The notes beneath the pieces are model-generated. The model searched no databases. It was not told the origin of the DNA and was given only the letters and a program-made list of their open reading frames with translations. 64,000 nucleotides of DNA from Cornus controversa (lineage: Eukaryota; Streptophyta; Magnoliopsida; Cornales; Cornaceae): NCBI GenBank assembly GCA_026545225.1, contig CM048848.1:16171353-16235352 (forward strand). The letters are read 5' to 3'. Every line of letters starts with the position of its first letter. Positions within the stretch are counted from its first letter, which is position 1. Shown piece after piece: positions 1 through 11,132 of the stretch. Both the position numbers and the translations under genes were made by a program.

Positions 1-199
1 GAAAATAAACGAATTTTGAAATTAAACAACCACACCTTCTGACCCGATTCAAAAGATTTACGCACAATGTGCTTATTATGGAATATCTTTGTTCTGGCCT
101 AGTATGTCTTTGCACTCTCATAAGCATCATTATGTAATTCTTCCAACTTATTCAATTCTAGTCTCCCAACTGCCTATCAAAATTAAAGTTCTTGATTGC

Positions 200-1190
200 C
201 CACATAGCTCTATGTTCTAACTCCATTGGAAGATGACAAGGCTTCCCACAGACAAGTAAATATGGTGACATGTCAATAGAGTCTTATAAGCTATACAGTA
301 AGCCCAAAGTGCATCATTAAGCCTCAATGACCAGTCCTTCCTATCTAGCTTAACCATTTTCTCAAGAATTCTCTTAATCTCCCTATTAGACAGCTCTTCT
401 TGTCCACTAGTCTGGGGATGGTAAGGAGTAGTAACTTTATGAGTGACAAAGTATTTTGAAAGTAGGGTTTTGAAAAACCTATTACAGAAATGCTTACCTC
501 CATCACTTATAATTGCCCTTGGCGTACCAAAATGACTAAAAATATTTTCTTGAATAAACTTGATCACAACCTTCTTATCATTCGTTCTGGTAGCAACCGC
601 CTCAACCCACTTCAAGACATAATCTACCCTAACTAAAATGTATTCAAACCCAGATGAAAGTGGAAATGGCCCCATAAAATCAATGCTCCATACATCAAAT
701 ATTTTGACAATCAAAATAGGCTTAAGTGGCATCATATCTTTCCTTTTCATTGTCGCCATTCACTGACATCTCACACAAGCCGTACAAAACTGGTACGAAT
801 CCTTAAAAAGTGATGGCCAGTAAAATCCACATTGCAAAACCTTAAAAGCAATTTTTCGGGCACTAAAGTGCCTGCCACAAGCTAGATTATGAGTACACTT
901 TAGATCTCATGCTCAGGAATGCAATGACGGATCACTTGATCCGAATAATATTTGAACAAATCTGAATCTTCGTAATAGTAAGACCTCACTTAGGCAAAGA
1001 AACGGTCTTTCTCATGTTTTAACCAATAAGAGGGAGTCTTACCTATTACTAGATAATTGACAATGTCAGCAAACCAAGGTTCTTTCTCGTAAGTGATGGC
1101 AAAGAGTTGTTCATCCGAGAAGGAATCACATATAAGAAGTGGAGTGCACATTGACTCAACAAAAATACGAGAAAGATAATCAGCAGCCAC
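200..1190 (-). pseudogene. Integrase domain of the Athila-like element
   Basis: Integrase inserts the DNA copy into the genome. The junction 'MAADYLSRI' lies at 1190. A decayed zinc-binding region follows (cysteines visible in 'CTACVRC' just above 760). The 180-codon stretch 759-217 contains the core: D in 'SIDFMGPF', D in 'IISDGGKHF', and E in '[12 protein letters not shown]'. Downstream translation to about base 60 continues with integrase C-terminal wording ('WAIKNF') but has several stops. Confidence 0.85.
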
Positions 1191-1818
1191 ATTCTCATAA
1201 CCCTTTTTTTATCCTGAATTTCATAATCAAACTCTTGTAACAAGAGTATCCATCGAATAAGTTGGGGTTTGGTTTCCTTCTTTGTCAACTGATGCTTAAG
1301 AGCAGCATGGTCAGAATACATCACAACTTTTGAGCCTAAAAGATATGATTTAAATTTATTCAAGGCAAACACCACTGCTAGCAACTCTTTCTCAGCAGTA
1401 GTGTAGTTCAATTGAGCATCTGAAAGAGTTTGCTAGCATAATATATCATAAATGGCAACCTATCCTTAAGTTGCCCCAGAACAGCCCCTACAGTATAATC
1501 TGATGCATCACATATAACTTCAAAAGGTAAAGACCAGTTAGGAGGCTGCATGATGGGAGCAAAAGATAAAAATGACCTAAGCTTTTCAAAAGCCTCGAGA
1601 CACACATTATCAAAATGGAAAGGAACATCTTTAGCAAGCAAATTACACAATCGATGAGAAATCTTCCTAAAGTCCTTAATGAACCTACGATAGAAGCATG
1701 CATGCCTTAAAAAGGAATGAATCTCTCTCAGCAAAGTTGGTGGAGGAAGCTTAGAAATGAGTTCCACCTTAGCCTGGTCAACTTCTATACCTCTACTCGA
1801 CACAATATGGCCCAACAC
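1049..1818 (-). pseudogene. RT connection and RNase H domain of the Athila-like element
   Basis: The stretch 1818-1408 has the thumb/connection signature 'LGHIVSSRGIEVD' and the first RNase H acidic residue in 'CDASD'. A frameshift near 1411-1425 moves the reading into another frame, where '[10 protein letters not shown]' (second acidic residue) and '[11 protein letters not shown]' (third) are seen. RNase H would remove the RNA strand during reverse transcription. The segment runs into 'MAADYLSR', the usual RNase H to integrase junction. Confidence 0.82.
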
Positions 1819-1851
1819 TATACCTTCTTGAACTATAAAATGGCTCTTTTC

Positions 1852-3020
1852 TTAGCTTAATACCAAATTTGTATCCTTACAGCGTTGAAACACAAGGGCC
1901 AAATGTTTCAGACAGCTCTCAAATGAATCTCCAAAAATTAAAAAATCATCCATAAAAATTTCGAGAAACTTCTCTACCATGTCTGAGAAAATAGACATCA
2001 TACAACTTTGGAAGGTGCCAGGTGCATTACACAACCCAAAAAGCATCCATCTATATGCAAATGTACCTAATATGTATGTGAAAGTCATTTTCTCTTGGTC
2101 ATTAAGGTCAACAGCTACTTAGTTATATCCAGAATAACCATCTAAAAAGAAATATAAACTTTGACCTGTAAGCCTTTCTAAGATCTAATAATGAATGGCA
2201 AAGGAAAGTGGTCCTTACGAGTATTGGAGTTCAACTTCCTATAATCAATGCACACACACCACCCTGTGGCGGTTCGTTGTGGCACAAATTCTCCTTTGGA
2301 ATTAGGAACCACAGTGATTCTAGATTTTTTTGGCACCACCTGAGTGAGACTTAGCCACTTACTATCTGAGATTGGGTATTTGATACCTGCTTCTAATAAC
2401 TTCACAACCTCTTTCATCACTACTACCTTCATGTGAAGATTTAAGCGGCGTTGGGCTTCTCTCAAAGGTCTAGCATCTTCTTCTAAGTTAATCCGATGTA
2501 TACAAATTGAGGGATCGATGCCCTTAAGATCTGCCACACACCATCCTATCGCCTCCATATGCTCTCTAAGCACACTCAAAATATCACTCCCTTGATTTCT
2601 CAACAAACTAGAAGAAATGATGACTGGGAGAGTGTTGTTTGATCCTAAAAATGCATAATTGAGCTTGTCATGTAAAGGCTTTAGCTCAAGTTGAGGAGGA
2701 GACACCAAAGATGGAATAGGAGGAATACTCAATAACTTGGGTAGTGACTCCTTAACCACTCTCCATGGAGAAAAATCAACGCTAGCAATACTCTCCAATA
2801 AGGAGTTTACCTCATAGATACTTTGATCTATATCAAAGTTCTCAAAGCCAAAATGGCTTAAACAAGCCTCTAGGGGGTCTGTGGACAGAATGAATAGAAG
2901 TGAATTTTTCACAGCCTCTTCGATGACATCCACGACATAGCACTCATTTTCATCAAAATGATGTTGAGATGCATTAAACACATTCAAGCACACTTTCATA
3001 TTTCCAAAAGAAATATTCAT
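1852..3020 (-). pseudogene. Reverse transcriptase domain of the Athila-like element
   Basis: This domain would copy the element RNA into DNA. The first 280 codons (3020-2178) hold the Athila linker and the RT fingers ('CIDYRKLN' and 'RKDHFPLPF'). After a frame change, 2088-1852 carries 'FGLCNAPGTFQ' and the catalytic box 'FMDDF'. The open frame at 3020 and the one at 2088 are not in phase, so at least one indel lies between about 2180 and 2088. A second break precedes the RNase H connection near 1850. Confidence 0.85.
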
Positions 3021-3023
3021 AAC

Positions 3024-3485
3024 TCATGTTCTATAATTGATATTGGCATTTGCAGTAGTCAAGAAAGGATGACCTAGAATCACGGGAATGGATTTCCTAG
3101 GATCAAGAACAGGTTCTGTGTCTAGGACAATGAAATCTATAGGGAAATAAAACTTGTCCACTTTAATCAGCACATCCTTAATAATCCCAAGTGATTGTTT
3201 AATTGATCTATCTACTAATTGTAACACAGCCGATGTAGGATTGAGGTCACCCAACCCCAGCTGCAGGTACACCGAGTAAGGAAGAAAATTAACACTTGCC
3301 CCTAAGTCAAGAAGTGCCCTATCAACAACAAAATCCCCAATGACACAAGATATAGTAGGTGCACCCGAATCCTTGAACTTAGGAGCAGTATTATGCTGAA
3401 TAATTGAGCTTACTTGCTCGGTGAGAAGGACTTTTATGGAAACACTACCCCTAGATTTACGTTTCTGAGTGCACAAGTCCTTCAA
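3024..3485 (-). pseudogene. Aspartic protease domain of the Athila-like element
   Basis: This is the retropepsin-like domain that would cut the Gag-Pol polyprotein. The 153-codon open stretch contains the active-site motif D-L-G-A-S followed by 'VNFLPYSVY', and near its end 'VILGHPFL', the usual hydrophobic-G-hydrophobic segment. The stop codon at 3024-3026 lies in the same frame as the reverse transcriptase region that begins at 3020, so one nonsense change separates the two domains. Confidence 0.8.
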
Positions 3486-3569
3486 AAAAATTTCATTGGA
3501 TGGGATTTGTCTTATTACATCAAGGAGAGGGATGTTGATCTTTACTTGCTTAAAGACCTCTATTATTTC

Positions 3570-5240
3570 TTACAATTTCTCTCTTTGTTTCCCATAAGGA
3601 GCCAACTCCTTGAAACGTTGAGGGAATGGAGCTTTAGGCTCAAATGTTGTCTCAAGAGTTGAAGCAGGTGTAGAAGGTTTTGCTCTACTAACTCCAGAGT
3701 CCACACTAGGACTCTTTCTCAACTCACCCCTAACCTCTCTCTTCTCTTCCACCTTGTTGTCTATCACTCTCTCACTCCTCAAAGTGGTAATAGCCTGAAC
3801 ATACTCTTGATGAGAACCACTAGATGTAGCATCATCAATTGCATATTGCCTTCTAGGATTAGCGACTGGTTGACTCGGCAGTTTTCTTTCCTCTCAACGG
3901 TTTAGAATGTTAGCTAGCTGCGCCATTTGAGCTTTTAACTTTGAAATGGACTAAGAATGGGAATGAAGCAATTGAGTGTTAGCTTCAAGATTACCCAAAT
4001 CTACCAGCACTTTATCCTTAAATGCTGCATTCTTGGGTGGAGGAGGAGGTTGATGATAAAATTGATTCTAAGGAGAAAATTTAGCTGAAGGATGGAAAAA
4101 TTGATTACCAGACATAAAAACTTGCCCTTGGGCTTGAGGAGCAGGATTTCCTAAGGATGGACTATGTCATGAGAATTTTAGATGATTTCTCCAACTTGGA
4201 TTATATGTATTGGAGAATGGATTACTTCTGAGTCTAGAGAAAGCATCATTGACTTGCTCTAGAAGAAATTCAGGAAATTGCCCCGACACTGGACAATCTC
4301 TTGAATAATGTGTCAAACTAGAACAAATCCCACATACTTCCTGTGGAATATGACCAAGAGTAGGAACTTGACCAGATGTCATAAGTTGATCTAGTTTCCT
4401 AGATAATTCATCCACCTTGGTGGAGACATGATTTACCTACTTCAAAAATTCCCTCAATCTTGTGTTAACTAGTTGTTCAAGCTCGACTTACAGAAGCATG
4501 CTGCGAAGAATTCTCACTCAAATTTTCAAAAAATGTCCATGCCTCATTCTCATTCTTAAGCATGAATGTACCCCCACAAGACGCATCTACCATCTACCTA
4601 TAAGAATCAATCAAACCATCAAAGAAAAATTGCACTAATTGCCATTTAGGAACATCATGATGTAGGCACTTCCTAAGTAGGTTACTATACTCTCTCATGT
4701 CTCATGCAACTGTTCCCCCTCAAATTGGGAGAAACTGGTGATGGACCGCCTCATTTGGTTAGTCTTCCCTATCAGACAATACTTCTTAAGAAACTCTTGT
4801 TGCATTTGAGCCAAAGAGGTGATTGTGTTAGGAGTCTGGGAATTCCTCTAATTTTTAGCCTTATTCTTAAGAGAAAATGGGAAAAGAAGCATCCACAAAA
4901 CATCATTAGAAAATTTTCAAATTTTGACAGTCGAACAGACTTCTAAAAAGTCATCAAGATGCTTGTACGGATCCTTATTATTAAGCCCATAGAAAGACGG
5001 AAGCATTTATATAATACTGGACTTCATTTCATAATTCAGTGCTATGACATTGGGTAACTAAAGGCAAGATGGGGATGTACATACCCCAAGAGCAAAGTGT
5101 TCCTTAAGAGCTTTTGGATTGGTTTCAGCCATGTTTTCAATTGGATTTTCTTCTTCTAAATCTTGATCTCTAATAGCCCCCCTAAGTTCTTTTAAGGTCT
5201 TTTCAATTTCAGAGTTGAATGGCACTATCTATAAATCAAT
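3570..5240 (-). pseudogene. gag of the Athila-like element
   Basis: Gag packages the element RNA into cytoplasmic particles. Reading down from about 5240, fragments include an N-terminal 'MAETNPKALKEHF' near 5131, a 'GKTNQMRR' segment near 4770 and a downstream 'YNPSWRNH' segment near 4200. A cysteine/histidine-rich stretch at 4415-4167 ('CGICSSLTHYSRDCP') resembles a retroviral-type zinc knuckle. These pieces lie in different frames with stops between them. The part nearest the protease (3782-3570) is a Lys/Glu/Pro-rich linker. Its order relative to the protease is normal. Confidence 0.75.
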
Positions 5241-5245
5241 TATTC

Positions 5246-6244
5246 AGTTTTATTGTGTTAGAAACACGTTCATAGAACATTGATGCGAGTCATATATAGA
5301 TAAATTTTGCATCTGCATCTTCCTACACACCCAATGCCAAGAGGTTTACTAATGCTCTGTATGGTAGAATGAATTGAAATATAAAGCGTAGGGAAGGCAA
5401 AATCAATGGAAAAGGGATCCCTAAGTAAAGGAAAGGTAGGGCCTTTCCTACTTTTTATTTGATTGACAAGAGGAAGAAAGAAAAAAAAATTGCCCAATTT
5501 TAACATTTACCCTTACAGATAGAAAGCGGAGCACCAACCCAACCGCCAATGCAGCTACCATGTTCAGCAGCTCTTACTACTTTTCCACCTATAGATGCAA
5601 ATGGTCGTAGGTGAGGGTAAAAAAGTACAGCTTAATTTCTTGATGCATGGCTTTCAGAGATCATTAGAATTCACAATTGAGAATGGGGGCACTATCATCT
5701 CATCTATAGCAGTTCCACCTTGGTGTATCGTGTAGTTATGCAATGCGTACGAGATCATGGTTATCACCTCTAGAGACAATGGTTATGTATAAGACCAATT
5801 TTCAATGTACTTTGTTAAAGAACCAAGGAAGCAGAGATTGCAATTCTATTTTAGAGACCCTAGAGGGGCATGACAGCAATGTCCAGAAGGATTTTCCTTT
5901 TGTGTTTGGAGTGGACCACATCATTTGCCAACCAAAAGAGTTGTTGGTGTCTGTAGTATTATTGTTTGAAGAAGCCTCGTCAAATCCTCTATATTTTTTT
6001 TTTCTGACATGGAAATTATAATGGATGATGGTAGTGACACAAAGTTCTAGAAGGAGCCTCGTCAATGGCCTTTTATTGAGAAAATGATGAGAAATTCATC
6101 AGCGCATGAACTTGCTAAAATATCTGCATTTTTAGATATTTGTCCTTTTCGTTTCATCTCACTATGAAAGCAATTCACTTCCTGGTATACCCTAACCCAG
6201 ATGTTAAAACTTAGACTCCCCATCTCAATTAATCATACTGGTTA
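5246..6244. other. No recognisable gene
   Basis: Two open stretches of 90 codons or fewer exist but resemble nothing I know and overlap each other on opposite strands. This segment could hold the rest of the Athila 5' leader or LTR; I see no primer binding site or TG/CA boundary to prove it. Confidence 0.4.
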
Positions 6245-6354
6245 GATGTGCCTTCCGTATCACTACACAGGGTGCACATGCTATGGTTTCTTACGATTTG
6301 ATGTGCCTTCCGTATCACTACACAGGGTGCACATGCTACGGTTTCTTACGATTT
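6245..6354. repeat. 55-bp tandem duplication across the hAT left end
   Basis: Copies at 6245-6299 and 6300-6354 differ by one base (CTATGG versus CTACGG). Each unit contains the target site TCACTACA plus the first bases of the transposon, so the transposon/target junction itself was duplicated. Confidence 0.9.
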
Positions 6355-7108
6355 TTGATAAAACCGGAACCAAAACCATCTTCAACGATTTTTTAATTTT
6401 GGAGTCAAAATCATTTAGTTCAGTTTGGTTCAGTTCGGTTCCAATTCTCCAACGGTTCTGTTTTTTTTAAATAAATAAAAAATAGTACAAGATATACACT
6501 TATACTTGTGCACCCTTAGTTATAATAATAGATTAGAAAGTATTAGTATTTATTTATACAGAAATGATCTCTTGCTCACCGGTAAGCAAGAAGATCTTCC
6601 ATACCATGCATGGTAACCATTGAATATGATTGCAATGATTTTTGAAAGTTATCTTTTTTATACTTAGATCATATACAACGGTTACTATGTTTGGTGTGTA
6701 GAAAATTTCTTGCTCGCCGGTGAGCAAGAGATCATTACTCTTTATTTATATATCTTATATTATATAAATATATAGAAGATTAGAACTTAAAAGCTAAATG
6801 TATTTATTTATATATTATATATTTTATACTTTATATATAAATAGAACACTAGAATTTAGAAAGTATTAGTATTTATTTTATTTATATATTATATATATAT
6901 ATAGAACACCAGAACTTAGAAGCTATTATTATTCATTCATATATATATATATATATATTTTCTAACGGTTCCGATTCCTTGACTTGAAACCGGTACCAGA
7001 ATCGTAGTGAACGGTTCCTAAAATTTGGAACCGGAACCGGAATCGTAGTGAATGGTTCAATTTGGTTCATCTACGATTCCGATTCTACCGATTCTTTGTG
7101 CACCCCTA
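6323..7108. mobile_element. hAT-like non-autonomous transposon with 8-bp TSD
   Basis: The ends are CAGGGTGCACA (left) and TGTGCACCCCTA (right), an inverted pair matching the usual hAT terminal form. The 8-bp target duplication TCACTACA lies at 6315-6322 and 7109-7116. Subterminal regions are full of GGTTC / GAACCGG motifs, as in many plant hAT elements whose transposase binds short subterminal repeats. The interior is AT-rich with no coding sequence. A second element is nested inside at 6559-6740. Confidence 0.72.
6559..6740. mobile_element. 182-bp MULE-type MITE nested in the hAT-like element
   Basis: The ends form a terminal inverted repeat of at least 24 bp, CAGAAATGATCTC... against GAGTAATGATCTC... 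read from the other end. A 10-bp direct repeat TTTATTTATA flanks it at 6549-6558 and 6741-6750. Length, a 10-bp TSD and long TIRs suit a Mutator-like MITE. Each end also contains its own palindrome around ACCGGT. The TSD is pure A/T, so it is weaker proof than a mixed sequence would be. Confidence 0.65.
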
Positions 7109-7116
7109 TCACTACA

Positions 7117-7700
7117 TGTTACTCTACAACAGGCCCACTTTCTTTAACCAGTATATCATGTCCAAACACAGATGAAGCAATCTCAATAAATCTTCTGTGT
7201 TGCATGTCTTTGAATCTCCCTCATAAGTAACCATAAACTAATACACAATTGGAATGTTTGATTGCTAAACTGAAGCAGAGATGAATAGAAAAACCAAGTT
7301 GGTTACCAAATAAATAACATAAAATAATATAAAGAAAGAGAGAAAAGAAAAGGTAAAATGCTTTAAAACCACTTCCAAGTTCTACCTTATGGGTTATTAA
7401 TGTGCTTACAGTGTTATAATCTCCTTTATAACAAGTTCTAGTGCCCTTTATTCTTTCTTGACAGTCATCGGATTTTATTTGTCCCTCCATAATTGTCAAA
7501 TAAATCATTTGCTTTGAGTCCTCTAGCTCACTACTTGTACAGATGCTCACCAACAACCCAAATAGGATATCAGCCAATAGGTGAACCTTTAAAGGTCCTA
7601 AAAGCCTCAATATCATGACTGGCCCCAGTGACTGGTCATTGTATCCCCCACTAACATTCAAACCTTTAGGACCATAAAGAAAGAAAATATCTCGAAGGCT
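7117..7700. other. 3' flank of the PPR gene, no gene seen
   Basis: This lies downstream of the minus-strand PPR stop codon and probably holds its 3' UTR. A 146-codon open stretch on the minus strand (7661-7221) has no recognisable domain and ordinary AT-rich composition. Confidence 0.4.
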
Positions 7701-7708
7701 TCAAAATA

Positions 7709-9781
7709 TTACCAGTAATCTCCACAAGAACACGATCCATCCACGAAATGGTGAAATCTACTATTATCCCTGACAATAATCTTTCTCCCAACAACTTTGG
7801 AGATAAACTTAATTGCAGAATGGCAATCCACGCACACCCTTATATTTTTCTTCACTATGATCGGTTTCCCACTTGGCATGCTTATTAGCGCAAATGCAAT
7901 GGCTATCCTCTCGCTATGACGCTGAAGAAGCTTCTCCTTCATACTATCATCCATATCAACTGGAATAGAATCTGTGTAGGGAACATATCCAGCTTCCTTT
8001 ATCTGATCCAGAAGACTATCAAGCTTCTCATAAATTTCTATCTTTCGAGGATGAGACCAATCTTCAGCGCCAAAAACATGGGTTTTGTTACCTACATCGA
8101 CCCAACTATAACCAGGCAGTTTCTGAACATTGCCATCTTTCATCATCTTTCTTATACTCCTTACATCATCCCATTGCCGTTCCTTTGCATAAATATTCGA
8201 AAGCAGAACATGAGCCCCACTGTTCTCAGGCTCAAGCCTCATCAGTTGTTCTGCTGCAAGCTTACCCCTTTCCTTATCACCATGTATCCTGCAAGCCCCA
8301 AGAAAAGAACACCAGCCAGAAGCATTTGGCTCAAGAGGCATGCTATATATAAATTGTTCGGCATCTTTAAGCCTTCCGGCTCGGGCAAGCAAATCAATAA
8401 CGCACGAGTAATGTTCTGATTTAGGTGTCACGCCATAAGTATTTTCCATGGAATAGAAATAATTTAAACCTTCCTCTACCAATCCTGCATGGCTACACCC
8501 ATTTAAAAGACTCACAAACGTTATTTCATTTGGTTTCACTCCACAAAGGATCATCCTTCCAACCATTTTTATTGCATCTTTCCCTAAACCATGCTGAGCA
8601 AACACACTCACCAAGGAATTCCACGCGATCTCAGTTGGGTTTTCAATCTCCTCAAACACTTGGATCGAGTGATCAAGCAACCCACTTTTCCCATACATAT
8701 CAACCAGAACTGAAGAAACAAAAAGGTCTATATCGAAGTTGAATTTAATTATTTGCGCATGAAGTTGATGTCCTTGTTCAAGTGCAGCTTGGTCAGCACA
8801 TGCCTTTATCAAACTAGAGAAAGTGAACTCATTAGGCTCAATGCCCCGCCTCCGCAACTCAACAAAAATACTCAAAGCCTTGTCAATTTGATCTGCCTCG
8901 ACATACCCATCGATCAGTGAAGTATAAGACACTACATTCCTACATTCAGAATCAGATCTGAACACATTTAAAGCACTTAGCATACATCCAGCTTTCGAGT
9001 ACATATTTGTAAGTGCGTTGCCCACTGAAATAGCCGATTCAAATCCTAGCCTCACAACACTTGAATGAATGGACTTTGCAAAACTATAGGCATTCAAGGC
9101 CACACAAGCACTCAAAGTACTACAAAGCACATGCTGATCGATAGTTATAGATTCACAAACCATCTCCTTATAAGCTAACAAAGCTTCTTCAAGATCGCCA
9201 TTTTTCGTATACCCATCAATCATCGCAGTCCATGACACCTCATCCTTACATGGCATCTCCTCAAAGACCTTTCGCGCATCAACCATCACCCCGCACTTTG
9301 AGTACATGTCAGCTAAATTACTACCTACATATAGTTCATAACTGAGCCCACATTTTAAAGCAACACAATGCATTTGTTTCCCCAACTCAATTGACCCAAG
9401 AGAGGCAGAAGCTCGAATAACGCTTGAAAATGCAAACTGGTTCGGAGTTTCACCTGCCATTCGCATTTGACAAAAGGTTTTTACAGCTTCTGAAAATTCC
9501 AAATTCTGTGACAACCCAGAAATCATTGTAGTCCAAGAAACCAGATTTCTCTGGGGCATTGTGTCGAACAGTTTGAGAGCGTCGTATAGTTGGCCACATT
9601 TGACGTACATTGTCAGGAGGTGATTCGCGAGGAAGGTGCATAGTGTGTGGCCGGCGCAGATTAGCTGAGCGTGGATCAGTTTTCCTTTATTTAGCTGATT
9701 CGTTTGGGCGTAAGTTTGAATAACGTGCGCCAAGGTGGTAGACTCCCTGATCACGTGCTCGCTGAAGTAGTGAAATTTCAT
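7709..9781 (-). CDS. DYW-class pentatricopeptide repeat (PPR) protein
   Basis: This intronless 690-codon gene encodes a PLS-type PPR protein. Such proteins act in mitochondria or chloroplasts, bind organelle RNA and usually direct C-to-U editing. PPR repeats run from about residue 40 to 515, with typical phrases such as 'YSKCGVMVDARKVFEEMP' and 'GLVEEGLNYFYSM'. E and E+ segments follow. The C-terminal DYW domain has the deaminase-like zinc motif: HSE at 622-624 and CVDC at 650-653, then the CSCGDYW end (684-690). The reading frame is intact and the last residues are D-Y-W. The ATG at 9781 starts MKFHYFSEH, followed by an Arg-poor N-terminus; I cannot tell which organelle is targeted. Many close family members exist, so I give no gene name. 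Confidence 0.95.
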   Translation of the reverse strand: MKFHYFSEHVIRESTTLAHVIQTYAQTNQLNKGKLIHAQLICAGHTLCTFLANHLLTMYVKCGQLYDALKLFDTMPQRNLVSWTTMISGLSQNLEFSEAVKTFCQMRMAGETPNQFAFSSVIRASASLGSIELGKQMHCVALKCGLSYELYVGSNLADMYSKCGVMVDARKVFEEMPCKDEVSWTAMIDGYTKNGDLEEALLAYKEMVCESITIDQHVLCSTLSACVALNAYSFAKSIHSSVVRLGFESAISVGNALTNMYSKAGCMLSALNVFRSDSECRNVVSYTSLIDGYVEADQIDKALSIFVELRRRGIEPNEFTFSSLIKACADQAALEQGHQLHAQIIKFNFDIDLFVSSVLVDMYGKSGLLDHSIQVFEEIENPTEIAWNSLVSVFAQHGLGKDAIKMVGRMILCGVKPNEITFVSLLNGCSHAGLVEEGLNYFYSMENTYGVTPKSEHYSCVIDLLARAGRLKDAEQFIYSMPLEPNASGWCSFLGACRIHGDKERGKLAAEQLMRLEPENSGAHVLLSNIYAKERQWDDVRSIRKMMKDGNVQKLPGYSWVDVGNKTHVFGAEDWSHPRKIEIYEKLDSLLDQIKEAGYVPYTDSIPVDMDDSMKEKLLQRHSERIAIAFALISMPSGKPIIVKKNIRVCVDCHSAIKFISKVVGRKIIVRDNSRFHHFVDGSCSCGDYW

Positions 9782-10481
9782 AGGAGAGCCGTTGAGTAGA
9801 GCATGAGAAGGGATTTTGCAACTTCACACTAGGGGTACTATTGTAATGAAGAAGAAGATACCACAAAGCCAAACCCTAGCCGAGCCTATAAATCACAAAG
9901 CCGGAAATGACAAATTAGGACAACACAAATAGTTATGCCCTGGAAACGCCGATCCAAATTGACCACCGCATCTATGGTTTTGGCTCAAATGAATGAGTGG
10001 GTAGTCGGACTGGCTGCGAAGAAACAAAACGATGGAATTGCGATGTCATTGGATTGCGTTGTGATTGTGCTGCTAAGAGACTATTATTGCATTGTTGACT
10101 GACTGCAATGGTGTTGCAATTGGGGCTGAGTACTAAAGTCGAAAAGGGTAGATGATTCGAACAGAGATGGACTCCACCAAAAATAGATGCAATTGTGAAC
10201 TGATGCTACGAATGGAGTTAAGAGTGGTTATACTACGATGGTGTACCAAACAGGGAATGGAAGCTTCCCTGTTACGAAAGAATGTTACCAAACAGGGTTG
10301 CACCTACCTGTTGAAACGGAAGAGGGTTGCTTGTCCAAAGGCTGAAAGAGGTTTTGGCCCAAGGAGGAGGAGGGTGAATAAAATTGATAAATGTCAACCA
10401 GTATTTATTTACTTTTTTCAGATTGGTGATTGTCAAGCTCTAAGATTGGTGATAATGTCTTATCAATCAATTTTATCTTCC
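9782..10481. other. PPR upstream region; no other gene seen
   Basis: This should contain the PPR promoter and 5' UTR (minus strand). A telo-box-like AAACCCTAG lies near 9880, a motif common in promoters of plant translation and organelle-biogenesis genes. A small inverted repeat AACAGGGAA/TTCCCTGTT occurs at 10249-10273. The 110-codon plus-strand open stretch at 10152 is not recognisable. Confidence 0.4.
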
Positions 10482-10498
10482 TAAGAGCAACAGCCATG

Positions 10499-10952
10499 GG
10501 ATCGCCAGAGCCCAATCTGGCGATCCAAACACTACTGTGGCCCAACAATAGGTTGGCTAAAATGGTGGGCCAAATGTTTGGTTAGCTAGGTGGTTCGCCG
10601 GATTGGGCGAACCACTTAGCTAACCCTGTTCATATTGGGCCTGCTTTAATGCAGGCCCATATTTTTTAAAAAAAATTTCACTTATCGAAACGACGTCGTT
10701 TCAATAAGTGACTTAAAAAAATAAAACACGCGGCGCCCTGTTAGGGCGCCGCGTGTCCTGCAACGGTCACAAGACCTTTGCACACCCAAACACGCCCTAA
10801 GGCCCTGTTTGGCTGCCCAGAAAAGTCATTTTTGACCGTTTTTTGCTTTTTTTTTTTTTTTTTTTTTTTAAAAAAAAAATTTAAGCTCTGCCAAAGAGCC
10901 GTTAAGGCACTGTTTGGCAAAGCCAAAGAGTGCCTAAAACGGCTCTTTTGGC
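10499..10952. repeat. Ladder of inverted repeats in the left subterminal region
   Basis: Successive hairpin-forming repeats: 10499-10509/10516-10526 (11 of 11, 6-nt loop); 10580-10599/10606-10625 (19 of 20, 6-nt loop); 10636-10644/10651-10659 (9 of 9, 6-nt loop); 10678-10694/10695-10711 (16 of 17, no loop); 10726-10739/10743-10756 (14 of 14, 3-nt loop); and 10890-10911/10929-10952 (22 and 24 nt, differing by two extra bases). They lie between the TIR and the ORF1 promoter. Harbinger elements can bind their transposition proteins subterminally, but I do not know of this arrangement. Confidence 0.9.
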
Positions 10953-11005
10953 TTTAAAATAATATTTTTTTTTTTTTTTTTTACTTTTTTCATCTTTTTT
11001 CATTC

Positions 11006-11014
11006 CTATAAATA
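11006..11014 (+). promoter_or_regulatory. TATA box of the Harbinger ORF1
   Basis: CTATAAATA lies about 120 bp before the ORF1 start codon at 11133, a suitable distance for a plant core promoter with a short leader. Confidence 0.55.
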
Positions 11015-11132
11015 CACCACCCCTTCATTCACTAAATTCACAACCAAAAATTCATATTTTCTCCTCCTAAGTCTAGAATCATTTTTATTTTCTCAATCTT
11101 TAGTTAATTGTATTTTTAGAATATCCATTTTC

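Larger units (their letters stand above)
1..5245 (-). mobile_element. Decayed Athila-type Ty3/gypsy retrotransposon, partial
   Basis: On the minus strand the order is gag, protease, reverse transcriptase, RNase H, integrase, which is the Ty3/gypsy order. Wording such as 'YNPSWRNH' in gag, 'DLGASVNFLPYSVY' in protease and 'FMDDF' in the reverse transcriptase is what I know from the plant Athila clade. The frame is broken by several stops and frameshifts, so the copy cannot make a working polyprotein. Integrase-like translation runs to base 1, so the 3' LTR lies outside the window. I could not find a convincing 5' LTR or primer binding site above 5245. Confidence 0.9.

Noticed and set aside
7916..8742. 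Plus-strand open frames over the PPR gene
   Set aside because: They are antisense shadows of the minus-strand PPR coding sequence and show no family of their own.
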